Counted from the first letter of the stretch, positions 25,584-34,136 are shown. The stretch: 64,000 bases of DNA from Pseudomonas veronii (GCF_001439695.1 NZ_JYLL01000017.1:57793-121792); one strand, 5' to 3'. Translations and numbers: made by a program. The notes: generated by a model not told the origin, from the letters alone.

Positions 25584-26492
25584 ATGAACCTTGAGAGCAA
25601 ATGGCTGGAAGACTTCAGCGCCCTGGCGGCGACGCGCAGCTTTTCCCAGGCTGCTGAGCGGCGCTTTGTCACCCAGCCGGCGTTCAGTCGACGTATCCGC
25701 AGCCTCGAAGCCGCGCTGGGCCTGACCCTGGTCAACCGCTCGCGCACGCCGGTGGAATTGACGGCGGCGGGGCAGTTGTTTCTGGTGACCGCGCGCACGG
25801 TGGTCGAGCAGCTCGGTGAAGTACTGCGCCATTTGCACCATCTGGAAGGCGGGCAGGGCGAAGTCATGCAAGTGGCGGCGGCCCACTCCCTGGCGCTGGG
25901 CTTCTTCCCGCGCTGGATCGCGCAGTTGCGCAACGAAGGCCTGAACATTGCCACCCGGCTGGTCGCCACCAACGTCGGTGATGCCGTGCATGCCCTGCGC
26001 GAAGGCGGCTGCGATTTGATGCTGGCGTTCTACGACCCCGACGCGGCAATGCAGATGGACCCGGAGATCTTCCCGTCACTGCACCTGGGCAATACCGAAA
26101 TGCTCCCGGTGTGCGCCGCCGATGCCGAGGGCAAGCCACTGTTCGACCTGGAAGGTGAAGGCAGTGTGCCGCTGCTGGCCTACAGCGCCGGGGCATTTCT
26201 GGGGCGTTCGGTGAACCTGCTGTTGCGCCAACGTGCCCTGCGCTTCACCACGGTTTACGAAACCGCGATGGCCGACAGCCTCAAAAGCATGGCCCTGGAA
26301 GGCCTGGGCATCGCCTGGGTGCCGCAACTGAGCGTGCGTGCCGAGTTGGCCCGGGGTGAGCTGGTGGTCTGCGGCGGTCCGCAGTGGCATGTGCCGTTGG
26401 AGATTCGTTTGTACCGCTGTGCCTTGGTGCGTAAGGCAAACGTGCGGTTGTTGTGGCGCAAGCTGGAAGGTGGAGCCGCGCAGAATACGTGA
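25584..26492 (+). CDS. LysR-family regulator (YjiE/HypT-like)
   Basis: 302 residues from the ATG at 25584, preceded by GGAGGAA at ideal spacing; a frame 12 codons longer is rejected. N-terminal winged helix (WLEDFSALAATRSFSQAAER, TQPAFSRRIRSLEAALG), then the co-inducer domain starting AAAHSLALGFFPRW and ending with GLGIAWVPQLSV. Opening and domain junctions resemble E. coli YjiE (HypT), a hypochlorite-responsive LysR protein, but the divergent position beside aspA suggests control of aspartate catabolism here. A dyad operator lies in the shared gap. Confidence 0.9.
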   Translation: MNLESKWLEDFSALAATRSFSQAAERRFVTQPAFSRRIRSLEAALGLTLVNRSRTPVELTAAGQLFLVTARTVVEQLGEVLRHLHHLEGGQGEVMQVAAAHSLALGFFPRWIAQLRNEGLNIATRLVATNVGDAVHALREGGCDLMLAFYDPDAAMQMDPEIFPSLHLGNTEMLPVCAADAEGKPLFDLEGEGSVPLLAYSAGAFLGRSVNLLLRQRALRFTTVYETAMADSLKSMALEGLGIAWVPQLSVRAELARGELVVCGGPQWHVPLEIRLYRCALVRKANVRLLWRKLEGGAAQNT

Positions 26493-26619
26493 GTCCAGCA
26501 CCGCTTAACTGTGGGAGGGGTTTTGTGGGGTTTTCGCTGACTCTTAAGTCAATAAAACCGCCGGTTTGCGCCGCTAGACAGATGGTCATTCCAGGGGCTG
26601 TTTATCTGCGTTATTACGG

Positions 26620-26705
26620 TATACTGCGCGGCCTTCGGCCGGTCCAACCGGCCAAATTTCGTACACCAAGCCACGCCGGATTTCCCGCGTGGCTTGTTGT
26701 TTTTT
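26620..26705 (+). promoter_or_regulatory. Promoter and structured purE leader, possible attenuator
   Basis: A -10 box TATACT (26620-26625) is followed by two mutually exclusive hairpins sharing GGCC: CGGCC-TTC-GGCCG (26629-26641) and GGCCGGT-CCA-ACCGGCC (26637-26653). Then comes a terminator-like hairpin CAAGCCACGC/GCGTGGCTTG (26667-26696) with a T-rich tail ending at 26705. All this lies upstream of the purE start at 26744, so transcription may be attenuated before the operon. Alternatively the last hairpin simply ends read-through from the LysR gene. Confidence 0.6.
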
Positions 26706-26743
26706 GACGCGCCTGCGGGCGCCCAGAGAGAAGAGGCACGACG

Positions 26744-27235
26744 ATGAGTGCATTGGTTGGCGTGATCATGGGCTCCAAGTCCGATTGGTCCACCCTTAGC
26801 CACACCGCCGATATGCTGGAAAAACTCGGCATTCCGTATGAAGTGAAAGTGGTCTCTGCCCACCGCACCCCGGATTTGCTGTTCCAGTATGCCGATGAAG
26901 CAGAATCCCGTGGCATCGAGGTGATCATCGCCGGTGCCGGCGGTGCAGCGCACCTGCCAGGCATGTGTGCGGCCAAGACCCACCTGCCGGTACTCGGCGT
27001 GCCGGTGCAGTCGTCGATGCTCTCGGGCGTGGATTCGCTGTTGTCCATCGTGCAGATGCCGGCCGGTATCCCGGTGGCGACCCTGGCGATCGGCAAGGCC
27101 GGCGCAATCAACGCCGCCTTGCTGTCCGCCAGCATCCTGGGCGCCAAGCACCCGCAGTTCCACGCGATGCTGAAAAAATTCCGTGCTGAGCAGACAGACA
27201 GCGTGCTGGACAATCCAGACCCACGTATCGCCTGA
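26744..27235 (+). CDS. purE: N5-carboxyaminoimidazole ribonucleotide mutase
   Basis: 163 residues, full length for class I PurE. It converts N5-CAIR to CAIR in purine synthesis. The N-terminal GSKSDWSTL loop that grips the substrate phosphate, VVSAHRTPDLLF with the catalytic histidine, and AGAGGAAHLPGMCAAKT are all present. AGAGAGAAGAGG upstream gives a ribosome site. Purine synthesis partner purK follows 11 bp downstream, forming the usual bacterial pair. Confidence 0.97.
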   Translation: MSALVGVIMGSKSDWSTLSHTADMLEKLGIPYEVKVVSAHRTPDLLFQYADEAESRGIEVIIAGAGGAAHLPGMCAAKTHLPVLGVPVQSSMLSGVDSLLSIVQMPAGIPVATLAIGKAGAINAALLSASILGAKHPQFHAMLKKFRAEQTDSVLDNPDPRIA

Positions 27236-27246
27236 GGTTGTTGACG

Positions 27247-28332
27247 ATGAAAATCGGTGTAATCGGTGGCGGCCAACTGGGTCGCATGCTGGCCCTGGCG
27301 GGAACGCCGCTGGGGATGAACTTCGCTTTCCTGGACCCGGCGCCGGATGCCTGTGCGGCCGCGTTGGGTGAACACCTGCGCGCTGACTACAGCGACCCGG
27401 ACCATCTGCGCCAACTGGCCGAAGAAGTCGACCTGGTGACCTTCGAGTTCGAAAGCGTCCCGGCCGAAACCGTGGCCTTCCTCTCGCAGTTCGTGCCGGT
27501 CTACCCGAGCGCCGAAGCCTTGCGCATCGCCCGTGACCGCTGGTTCGAGAAGAGCATGTTCAAGGACCTGGGCATTCCGACCCCGGCCTTCGCCGATATC
27601 CAGTCCCAGGCGGACCTGGACGCCGCCGTCGCCAGCATCGGCCTGCCGGCCGTGCTGAAAACCCGTACCCTGGGTTACGACGGCAAGGGCCAGAAAGTCC
27701 TGCGCACCGCCGCCGATGTGGTCGGCACCTTCGCCGAACTGGGCAGCGTGGCCTGCCTGTTGGAAGGCTTCGTGCCGTTCACCGGCGAAGTTTCGCTGAT
27801 CGCCGTGCGTGCCCGCGATGGCGAGACCCGCTTCTACCCGTTGGTCCACAACACCCACGACAACGGCATTCTCAAACTGTCCGTGGCCAGCACCGACCAT
27901 CCGTTGCAGGCCCTGGCCGAAGACTATTCCAGCCGTGTGCTCAAGCAGCTGGAATATGTCGGCGTGATGGCGTTCGAGTTCTTTGAAGTCGACGGTGGCC
28001 TGAAGGCCAACGAAATCGCCCCGCGTGTGCACAACTCCGGGCACTGGACCACCGAAGGCGCCGAGTGCAGCCAGTTCGAGAACCACCTGCGCGCGGTGGC
28101 GGGCTTGCCGCTGGGCTCCACAGCCAAGGTGGGCGAGAGCGCCATGCTCAACTTCATCGGCGTGGTCCCGCCGGTTGAAAAAGTCATCGCCATCGACGAC
28201 TGCCACCTGCATCACTACGGCAAGGCTTTCAAGACCGGGCGCAAGGTCGGCCACGCCAACCTGCGTTGCCAGGACCACGCGACGCTGCAAGCGCAGATCC
28301 TCAAGGTCGAAGCGTTGATCGCCGAGCAATAA
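27247..28332 (+). CDS. purK: 5-(carboxyamino)imidazole ribonucleotide synthase
   Basis: 361 residues from the ATG at 27247 (MKIGVIGGGQLGRML), with TGAGG upstream; three extra in-frame codons before it are not needed. ATP-grasp ligase that makes N5-CAIR from AIR, ATP and bicarbonate, feeding PurE. It shows the N-terminal GGGQLGRM loop, VTFEFESVPAETV, the ATP-grasp stretch PAVLKTRTLGYDGKGQ and the EIAPRVHNSGHWT metal/substrate motif. Confidence 0.97.
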   Translation: MKIGVIGGGQLGRMLALAGTPLGMNFAFLDPAPDACAAALGEHLRADYSDPDHLRQLAEEVDLVTFEFESVPAETVAFLSQFVPVYPSAEALRIARDRWFEKSMFKDLGIPTPAFADIQSQADLDAAVASIGLPAVLKTRTLGYDGKGQKVLRTAADVVGTFAELGSVACLLEGFVPFTGEVSLIAVRARDGETRFYPLVHNTHDNGILKLSVASTDHPLQALAEDYSSRVLKQLEYVGVMAFEFFEVDGGLKANEIAPRVHNSGHWTTEGAECSQFENHLRAVAGLPLGSTAKVGESAMLNFIGVVPPVEKVIAIDDCHLHHYGKAFKTGRKVGHANLRCQDHATLQAQILKVEALIAEQ

Positions 28333-28387
28333 TCCCGGGGGCGGCGGGAACCATTGGTGGCCGCCGTCTCTCTGATTGCAGGATGAT

Positions 28388-28407
28388 AAAGCCTGGCTAG
28401 GCTTTTT
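28388..28407 (+). terminator. Probable terminator after purK
   Basis: AAAGCC-TGGCTA-GGCTTT hairpin with a five-T tail, 55 bases after the purK stop and just before the small membrane-protein gene. The stem is short. Confidence 0.5.
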
Positions 28408-28438
28408 CATGACTCACATTCAATCAGAGGGAAATGCC

Positions 28439-28684
28439 ATGGGTATCATCGGAACCATCTTTATCGGCCTGATCGTCGGCCTGCTGGCGCGTTTCCTCAA
28501 GCCCGGCGACGACAGCATGGGCTGGATCATGACCATCCTGCTGGGTATCGCCGGCTCCCTTGCCGCCACCTACGGCGGTCAGGCACTGGGTATCTACCAG
28601 GCAGGCCAGGGCGCGGGTTTCATCGGCGCATTGGTAGGTGCCATTGTGCTGCTGGTGATCTACGGCCTGATCAAAAAGAACTAA
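28439..28684 (+). CDS. GlsB/YeaQ/YmgE family small membrane protein
   Basis: 81 residues from the ATG at 28439 (MGIIGTIFIG), with AGAGGGAAA upstream; the longer frame lacks such a site. Three hydrophobic helices rich in glycine: IIGTIFIGLIVGLLARFL, GWIMTILLGIAGSLAATYGG and GAGFIGALVGAIVLLVIYGL. This is the transglycosylase-associated/YeaQ family, inner-membrane proteins linked to stress response in several bacteria but of unknown biochemical role. It is monocistronic in appearance. Confidence 0.9.
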   Translation: MGIIGTIFIGLIVGLLARFLKPGDDSMGWIMTILLGIAGSLAATYGGQALGIYQAGQGAGFIGALVGAIVLLVIYGLIKKN

Positions 28685-28729
28685 TCGAGCGACAAAGTCC
28701 TCTGCGCTGCGCAGGCGCAGAGGGCTAGA

Positions 28730-29299
28730 ATGCCGGCACTGTTTACCTTGTCGAGCTCCTCCATGCGCCGTCTCCTCTTGATGTTTCTCCTGCTGGGCCC
28801 AGGCCTGGCTCATGCTGGCGAACTGCCGGAAACCGACTGGCTCGACCTGATGCCGCTGTCGGACCAGAAAGCCCTCGAACAAATGCCGGAAATCGACCAC
28901 AACTCTCCCGAAGCCCAGGGCACCTTTACCGACAAAGGTGGCTTGAAGCAGAGCAAAGGGTTGCCGGCGGTGATGTATTCCACCAAGACCGTGGCCGCCA
29001 TGAACGGCAAGAACATCCGCATCGGCGGTTACCCGGTGCCTTTGGAAACCGACGCCAAGGGCCGCAGCACCCTGTTTTTCCTGGTGCCGTACCCAGGCGC
29101 GTGCATCCACGTGCCGCCACCGCCGCCGAACCAATTGGTGCTGGTGCGTTACCCCAAGGGGTTGAAGCTGGATGATATCTACACGCCGCTGTGGGTCACG
29201 GGCACGTTGAAGGTGGAGACGGTCAATAACGACCTGGCCGATGCGGCGTATGCGCTGGATGCGGGCAAGGTGCGGGCGGTGAAGGAGTCGGATCTCTAA
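28730..29299 (+). CDS. Exported DUF3299-type protein
   Basis: 189 residues from the ATG at 28730, chosen because GAGGG sits six bases upstream. An ATG at 28763 begins a cleaner signal peptide (MRRLLLMFLLLGPGLAHA) and gives 178 residues. After the signal, the mature protein contains MNGKNIRIGGYPVPLE, LFFLVPYPGACIHVPPPPPNQ and YTPLWVTGTLKVE, the pattern of the DUF3299 family of periplasmic proteins often tied to metal or ABC-export genes. Function unknown. The hairpin CCTCTGCG/CGCAGAGG (28699-28723) covers the proposed ribosome site. Confidence 0.8.
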   Translation: MPALFTLSSSSMRRLLLMFLLLGPGLAHAGELPETDWLDLMPLSDQKALEQMPEIDHNSPEAQGTFTDKGGLKQSKGLPAVMYSTKTVAAMNGKNIRIGGYPVPLETDAKGRSTLFFLVPYPGACIHVPPPPPNQLVLVRYPKGLKLDDIYTPLWVTGTLKVETVNNDLADAAYALDAGKVRAVKESDL

Positions 29300-29314
29300 A
29301 CCACAACACCGACC

Positions 29315-29347
29315 AATGTGGGAGGGAGCAACACCCCCTCCCACATT
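29315..29347. repeat. REP-like hairpin acting as bidirectional terminator
   Basis: AATGTGGGAGGG/CCCTCCCACATT perfect 12-bp stem with a nine-base loop and a T-rich end, placed between two convergent genes. The TGTGGGAGG core recurs at 39601 and 44886 in this window. Confidence 0.75.
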
Positions 29348-29357
29348 TTGATTGGGT

Positions 29358-30257
29358 TTACAAAGCGCTACTGGTGATGCTCACGCCCAAGGTGTGGCTT
29401 TCGCCCGGCGCCAGCGTCACCACGTCATCCAGCACATTCGCCGTCTCGATGCACAGCATGCCCTGCCAGCCGTCGTCGGCCATGTCGTCGAAGGCTTTGG
29501 CACGTTCGGTCCAGGGGTTCCAGATCACGGTCGAGTGGGAGCCTTCGCTGCTGAGCCGGACGCGCCGCTGCCAGTCGTTATCGACGATGTGCAACTGCGC
29601 GGGGGTGTCGAGGTAGATGCGGTCGGTCTCGGCGCCGAAGTGCAGCGGCCCAGCCTGTTGCCGGGTGGCCCAGCCGTCGGCGGTATCGATATACGCAAGC
29701 CCGTCCAGGCCCTCGACCTGCACGTTGCGCACATCGCTCACGGCGAAGTAGGTGTGCAACGCCTGGCTGAGGGTCACGGTGTCGGTGCCACGGTTATGAC
29801 TGGTCAGGCCGATGTGCAGGTGATCGTCCAGGCGCAGGCTCAGCTTCAGGTCGACCTGATGCGGCCAGCCGGGGAAGCCGCCCGCGGGTACGGGGAGCAC
29901 CAGGTCGACGCGCAGGGTGTCGCCTTCGAGTTCGGTGGCGGCCAATTCCCAGAGTGCAGTACGCACGAAACCGTGGGCGCCCGCGGGCTGGTCGCTCTGG
30001 CGCATGGCCTGCACGCTGTGCGGGTTGCGATCGAACACGCCGAACCACGGCCAGCACACCGGTACGCCGGTGCGGATGCCTTTGCCAGCCTTGAAGACGG
30101 CTGCCTTGTTCGGCCAGATCAGCGGCTGTTCGCCTGCGCGTTGGTAACTGAAGAGGTGCGCGCCCTGTTGGGCCACCATCAGCTCGGCGCCGTTGTGGCG
30201 GATGCGCCAGCAGTCCAGCTCGTCGATTTTCACGGATTCAACGTGGGGCGTCGGCAT
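29358..30257 (-). CDS. D-hexose-6-phosphate mutarotase (YeaD-like)
   Basis: 299 residues. Aldose-1-epimerase superfamily, glucose-6-phosphate 1-epimerase branch: GAHLFSYQRAGEQPLIWPN, RTGVPVCWPWFG, GAHGFVRTALWEL with the catalytic histidine, ALHTYFAVSDV with the second histidine, and VIWNPWTERAKAFDDMADD containing the catalytic acidic region. It speeds the alpha/beta interconversion of glucose-6-phosphate in the cytoplasm. The downstream end faces the DUF3299 gene across a hairpin. Confidence 0.9.
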   Translation of the reverse strand: MPTPHVESVKIDELDCWRIRHNGAELMVAQQGAHLFSYQRAGEQPLIWPNKAAVFKAGKGIRTGVPVCWPWFGVFDRNPHSVQAMRQSDQPAGAHGFVRTALWELAATELEGDTLRVDLVLPVPAGGFPGWPHQVDLKLSLRLDDHLHIGLTSHNRGTDTVTLSQALHTYFAVSDVRNVQVEGLDGLAYIDTADGWATRQQAGPLHFGAETDRIYLDTPAQLHIVDNDWQRRVRLSSEGSHSTVIWNPWTERAKAFDDMADDGWQGMLCIETANVLDDVVTLAPGESHTLGVSITSSAL

Positions 30258-30315
30258 AACAAAGCACTCTTAATAGCAGGCAATGGGGCAATTGACCGTC
30301 AAAACCCGGCGAGGT

Positions 30316-30720
30316 TTAACGCGCTCGCGACGGTACCGAACGGGTGCGGCCGCTGCCATCGATGGCGACGAACACGAACACCGCCTCGGTGACCTTGCGC
30401 CATTCGCTGGACAGCGGGTCGTCGCTCCACACTTCGACCATCATCTGGATCGAGCTGCGGCCGATTTCCAGGGCCTGGGTATAGAAGGACAATTGCGCGC
30501 CCACGGCCACCGGCACCAGGAACGCCATGCGATCAATGGCCACGGTGGCGACACGCCCGCCTGCGACCTTGCTGGCCATGGCCGTACCGGCCAGGTCCAT
30601 CTGCGAGACCAGCCAGCCGCCGAAGATATCGCCGAAACCGTTGGTTTCACGCGGAAGCGCGGTGATTTGCAGGGCGAGATCGCCTTGTGGGATGGGATCT
30701 TCTTGTTCGAGTTCGATCAT
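30316..30720 (-). CDS. Acyl-CoA thioesterase, single hotdog domain (YciA-like)
   Basis: 134 residues. Hotdog-fold acyl-CoA hydrolase: ALQITALPRETNGFGDIFGGWLVSQMDLAGTAMAS carries the N/D-x-x-G-D-I-F-G-G-W active-site turn, and VEVWSDD is a later strand. It hydrolyses short- or medium-chain acyl-CoA esters. Start at 30720 (MIELEQEDPIPQG) agrees with the usual length. It is followed 58 bp downstream by the mutarotase on the same strand. Confidence 0.9.
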   Translation of the reverse strand: MIELEQEDPIPQGDLALQITALPRETNGFGDIFGGWLVSQMDLAGTAMASKVAGGRVATVAIDRMAFLVPVAVGAQLSFYTQALEIGRSSIQMMVEVWSDDPLSSEWRKVTEAVFVFVAIDGSGRTRSVPSRAR

Positions 30721-31188
30721 GCCGAGGGTGCCTCTGAGCCGTGACGCTTCATGGGTGTTTCAAATGGATAGCCGTCTTGTAGAAAAACATTTCAGCACCA
30801 ACGCACGACGCGAGCTGTGTTTCTCGTAAGGCGTACTAAAGGGAAACTCTGCCAAACCGGCTGGATGGCACCCAACGGCGTTTTGGCACAGCAGCCCCTC
30901 AAGACTGCGGGTCTGGCGCTTGCAAGGGCCGAGTATATCGAGACGCTGGCGTCGCGACGACCTCTCGGCGCTCATTTGGTCGGTAAATAGACGCTGTAAC
31001 GGAGCTTTTTCCGGCAACTGTTCTCCTGCCCTGGTTGACCGACTCCCTGCGCCGTGAATAGTTCACCGCGCTGCGCTATCAACCGTTCGACGCTGTGCTT
31101 TTTCCGGCGATTTGCTATCTTGCCAGACCGCCGCAAGTCCAGGGCGTGCCGTCTTTATTACGCTGATTACTATAAGAGAAGCCTTGCC
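30721..31188. other. 468-bp divergent gap without a gene
   Basis: Sits between the thioesterase (minus) and MFS (plus) start codons and must hold both promoters. No frame looks coding, and no repeat or strong terminator was seen. Weak -10-like boxes occur (TATCTT near 31117 and TATAAG near 31171), without convincing -35 partners. Confidence 0.5.
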
Positions 31189-32478
31189 ATGTCCTCCGTG
31201 CCCGCAAGCAGTGCGCAACCGTCGCGCCCGCTGACCCGCAACGACTACAAAACCCTGTCGCTGTCTGCCTTGGGCGGGGCGCTGGAGTTCTACGACTTCA
31301 TCATCTTCGTGTTTTTCGCCACCGTGGTCGGAAAACTGTTCTTCCCCGCCGACATGCCCGAGTGGCTGCGCATGATGCAGACCTTCGGCATCTTCGCCGC
31401 CGGTTACCTGGCGCGGCCCCTGGGCGGCATCATCATGGCGCACTTCGGTGACCTGCTGGGGCGCAAGAAAATGTTCACCCTGAGCATCTTCATGATGGCC
31501 GTGCCGACCCTGATCATGGGCCTGCTGCCGACCTACGCGCAGATCGGCCTGTGGGCGCCGATCCTGTTGCTGTTGATGCGCGTGATCCAGGGCGCGGCGA
31601 TCGGCGGCGAAGTCCCGGGCGCCTGGGTGTTCGTCTCCGAACACGTGCCGCCACGCCACATCGGCTACGCCTGCGGCACCCTGACCAGTGGCCTCACCGC
31701 CGGCATCCTGTTGGGTTCGCTGGTGGCCACCGCCATCAACACGCTCTACAGCCCGGAGCAGGTCTCCGATTACGCCTGGCGTATCCCGTTCCTGCTCGGC
31801 GGTGTGTTCGGCCTGCTGTCGGTGTACTTGCGCCGCTGGCTGCATGAAACGCCGATCTTCGCCGAGATGCAGCAACGCAAGGCTCTGGCCGCCGAACTGC
31901 CGCTGCGCGCGGTGCTGCGCGACCACCGTGGCGCCATCGTGCTGTCGATGCTGCTGACCTGGCTGCTGTCGGCCGGCGTGGTAGTCGTCATCCTGATGAC
32001 CCCGACCGTGCTGCAGACCCTCTACCACTTCAGCCCGACCGTTGCGCTGCAAGCCAACAGCCTGGCCATCGTGACCCTGAGCCTGGGCTGCATTGCCTCC
32101 GGCGCCCTGGCCGACCGCTTCGGTGCCGGCCGCATACTGGTGGTCGGTTGCGCACTGTTGCTGGCGACCTCCTGGACGCTGTATCACAGCCTGCTGGACC
32201 ACCCTGACTGGCTGTTCCCGCTGTACGCCCTGACCGGCCTGTTTGTCGGCACCATCGGCGTGGTGCCCTACGTGATGGTGAAAGCCTTCCCACCGGTGGT
32301 GCGCTTCAGCGGGTTGTCGTTCTCCTACAACGTGGCCTACGCCGTGTTCGGCGGGCTGACGCCGTTGGCGGTGTCGCTGCTGATGAAAGAAAGCCCGATG
32401 GGCCCGGCCTACTACGTTGCCGTCCTGTGCGTGATGGGGATGGGGGTGGGTGGGTATCTGTGGAAGCGCGGGCGGTAG
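31189..32478 (+). CDS. MFS transporter, metabolite:H+ symporter type
   Basis: 429 residues from the ATG at 31189 (MSSVPASSAQPSRPL), at a sensible position before the first helix; the 45-codon extension upstream is rejected. Twelve predicted helices. MHS-family features are LGGALEFYDFIIFVFFATVVG at the first helix, the loop GDLLGRKKMFTLSIFMM (the MFS GxxxDRxGRR position) and GGEVPGAWVFVSEHVPPRHIG in the fourth. It probably imports an organic acid or osmolyte by proton symport. The substrate cannot be assigned. Next to the phosphate genes, as in P. aeruginosa. Confidence 0.9.
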   Translation: MSSVPASSAQPSRPLTRNDYKTLSLSALGGALEFYDFIIFVFFATVVGKLFFPADMPEWLRMMQTFGIFAAGYLARPLGGIIMAHFGDLLGRKKMFTLSIFMMAVPTLIMGLLPTYAQIGLWAPILLLLMRVIQGAAIGGEVPGAWVFVSEHVPPRHIGYACGTLTSGLTAGILLGSLVATAINTLYSPEQVSDYAWRIPFLLGGVFGLLSVYLRRWLHETPIFAEMQQRKALAAELPLRAVLRDHRGAIVLSMLLTWLLSAGVVVVILMTPTVLQTLYHFSPTVALQANSLAIVTLSLGCIASGALADRFGAGRILVVGCALLLATSWTLYHSLLDHPDWLFPLYALTGLFVGTIGVVPYVMVKAFPPVVRFSGLSFSYNVAYAVFGGLTPLAVSLLMKESPMGPAYYVAVLCVMGMGVGGYLWKRGR

Positions 32479-32536
32479 ATAGCTTTAGTCATGAAGGGTG
32501 TCGTTTCATTGGTTATCCAATGTCCATGCTGACTTT

Positions 32537-33028
32537 CTATATCACGCGCCAAGTCGAGAGTCTGGTTTGGCATTCTGATACGGGTAAGCGCGCGCCCCCG
32601 GTCAGCATATTTTCTAGTGCCGTTGCTGCAACGGCATTATTGATGACCTGATATTCGACCATTAGGTCGAGTAACCAAAGCGCACCATGCACTTGCAGTC
32701 CGTCCCGAATGGCCTGGCGACGGAGCTTTCCATCTCCAGTGAGTAGCGGTCTTCCGGTTGCTTGTGCGAGCAAGTAGCAGGAAACGTCAGCCAAGGAACT
32801 GTTGTTGTGTTCGACTTTAAGCGTTAAGAGCTTCTGCACACCGCCTTCGTCAAATGCCTCGACAACCAGCCCCCGGGCGAGCAGTTCATCGTGGGGGAAG
32901 TCCTCAAGTTCGTGCATCACGAAATCGGTACAGCACAGAGTGAATGGCAGCCTGAACATATGCTCCAGCAATCCCGCATTTCTGAAGTCAATCCAGATAT
33001 TGGTGTCGCTGATATAGATCAGGCTCAT
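32537..33028 (-). CDS. PIN-domain protein, probable toxin-like partner of the XRE-ImmA gene
   Basis: 163 residues. All four acidic residues expected in a PIN ribonuclease can be placed: Asp8 (YISDTNIWID), Glu40 (VMHELEDF), Asp81 (LADVSCYLLA) and Asp99 (LLTGDGKLR). It would act as a Mg2+-dependent RNase. The start ATG overlaps the stop of the XRE-ImmA gene (ATGA), so the pair is co-translated. This organisation fits a toxin-antitoxin or stress-sensing module in which the upstream protein represses the operon. Both genes have lower GC than their neighbours and lie between MFS and pstS, suggesting acquisition. Confidence 0.75.
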   Translation of the reverse strand: MSLIYISDTNIWIDFRNAGLLEHMFRLPFTLCCTDFVMHELEDFPHDELLARGLVVEAFDEGGVQKLLTLKVEHNNSSLADVSCYLLAQATGRPLLTGDGKLRRQAIRDGLQVHGALWLLDLMVEYQVINNAVAATALENMLTGGARLPVSECQTRLSTWRVI

Positions 33029-34083
33029 GCACTCTCCAGTGAGCCCAAAAAATTAGGGTCTAGAGCCTTTATTGGGCGCCGAAGTAACTCTGCCGCTCTT
33101 GATTTGGTGATAAGGCCCTCCGCCAATCCCCAGAACACCAGTGATTCGAAACGCTGGGGCGGCTTGCAAGGTAGCGGTTCGGGTTCCGCCTTGCGCCAAC
33201 CGTTGCTACTGAATTGGATGGTTAGGGATTTGTAACCACCTTCCCCCAGTAGATTGAGGTCCTTCAATCGACGGAGTGCTGCATGCATTGAGAGCCCATA
33301 TTGGCGTTTGGCTATCAAGAGTTCACGGGGGTGGACGCGTGAACGTTGATGGCTCCCAAAATCGCCGGTGACGCTTTTAGCTGGATATAGAAAAGCCCCC
33401 GCAAAGCGGTGACAGCAGTTTTCTTTATCTCGCTCCGGCATATCGTCGGGCAGTTTCATTACCCAGTGCCCCAATTCATGGGCTGCGGTGAAGCGGATAC
33501 GCTCACCTGGCCGCTGGGCATTCAATGCGATCAGTACATGTTCGCCCTCATTAGTGGCTGCGCAGGCACCGTCGAAATCATCGGGCCCTGCCAGCATTAC
33601 TACCTTGATGCCATGCTCTTCCAATTGCTCAGTCAGATGGGCGATAGGATCTTCACCGATGCCCCAATATTTGCGGAGCTGATCTGCGGCTCGTTCAGCG
33701 TCGTCAATTGAGGACACCGACAGCATTTGTGCGGGAGTTTTGGCAGTCTGGATATCCAACGGATCGAAGCACTCTTCAAGGGCGATGTACCGCTCTAGAT
33801 GCTCGCGGATCTGTTCCTCAACCTGTACTTGGCGGTATTTGGGCATTTTCGCCAGTTTGCGGAACTCCAGCGGCGCGAGTGGTAGTGCTTGGGGGCGGAA
33901 AAAATACTCAGGGCTCACCTCCAGCGCCTTTGCCAATTGTAGAAGGCGCCGCGAGTTCGGGGTACTCAACCCTTTTTCATATTTGCTCAGGCCTTGCTTG
34001 GTTATATCGCCGAGACTGAGCGCCAGTGCTTCCAGCGACATGCCACGCAATAGCCTTGCGCGGCGAATCCGGTCATTGATCAT
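33025..34083 (-). CDS. XRE-type regulator fused to an ImmA/IrrE metallopeptidase
   Basis: 352 residues. Residues 1-65 form a helix-turn-helix (RRARLLRGMSLEALALSL, TKQGLSKYEKGLSTPNSRRL). After a helical linker, residues about 145-290 are the ImmA/IrrE (COG2856) domain with zinc-protease motif HELGH at 202-206 and the CCHRFAGAFLYP follow-up. Such proteins bind their own promoter and cleave or sense a partner under stress. AAGGAG sits before the ATG. A dyad operator overlaps its promoter. The gene is coupled to a PIN-domain gene, so the set may be an antitoxin-protease plus RNase module. Target unknown. Confidence 0.85.
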   Translation of the reverse strand: MINDRIRRARLLRGMSLEALALSLGDITKQGLSKYEKGLSTPNSRRLLQLAKALEVSPEYFFRPQALPLAPLEFRKLAKMPKYRQVQVEEQIREHLERYIALEECFDPLDIQTAKTPAQMLSVSSIDDAERAADQLRKYWGIGEDPIAHLTEQLEEHGIKVVMLAGPDDFDGACAATNEGEHVLIALNAQRPGERIRFTAAHELGHWVMKLPDDMPERDKENCCHRFAGAFLYPAKSVTGDFGSHQRSRVHPRELLIAKRQYGLSMHAALRRLKDLNLLGEGGYKSLTIQFSSNGWRKAEPEPLPCKPPQRFESLVFWGLAEGLITKSRAAELLRRPIKALDPNFLGSLESA

Positions 34084-34096
34084 GTGCGATCTCCTT

Positions 34097-34136
34097 AGGT
34101 TGACAAGACTATGCTTTGGTTTTGTTTTGTCAACCT
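34097..34136 (-). promoter_or_regulatory. Promoter with flanking operator half-sites for the XRE-ImmA/PIN operon
   Basis: AGGTTGACAA (34097-34106) and TTGTCAACCT (34127-34136) are perfect inverted repeats 20 bases apart. On the minus strand the upstream arm contains the -35 box TTGACA, and a -10 like TAGTCT follows after 16 bases, touching the second arm. A repressor bound to both arms would block the promoter; the XRE protein is the obvious candidate. Confidence 0.7.

Noticed and set aside
26614..28410. 598-residue minus-strand frame across purE and purK
   Set aside because: Antisense shadow of two clear enzymes.
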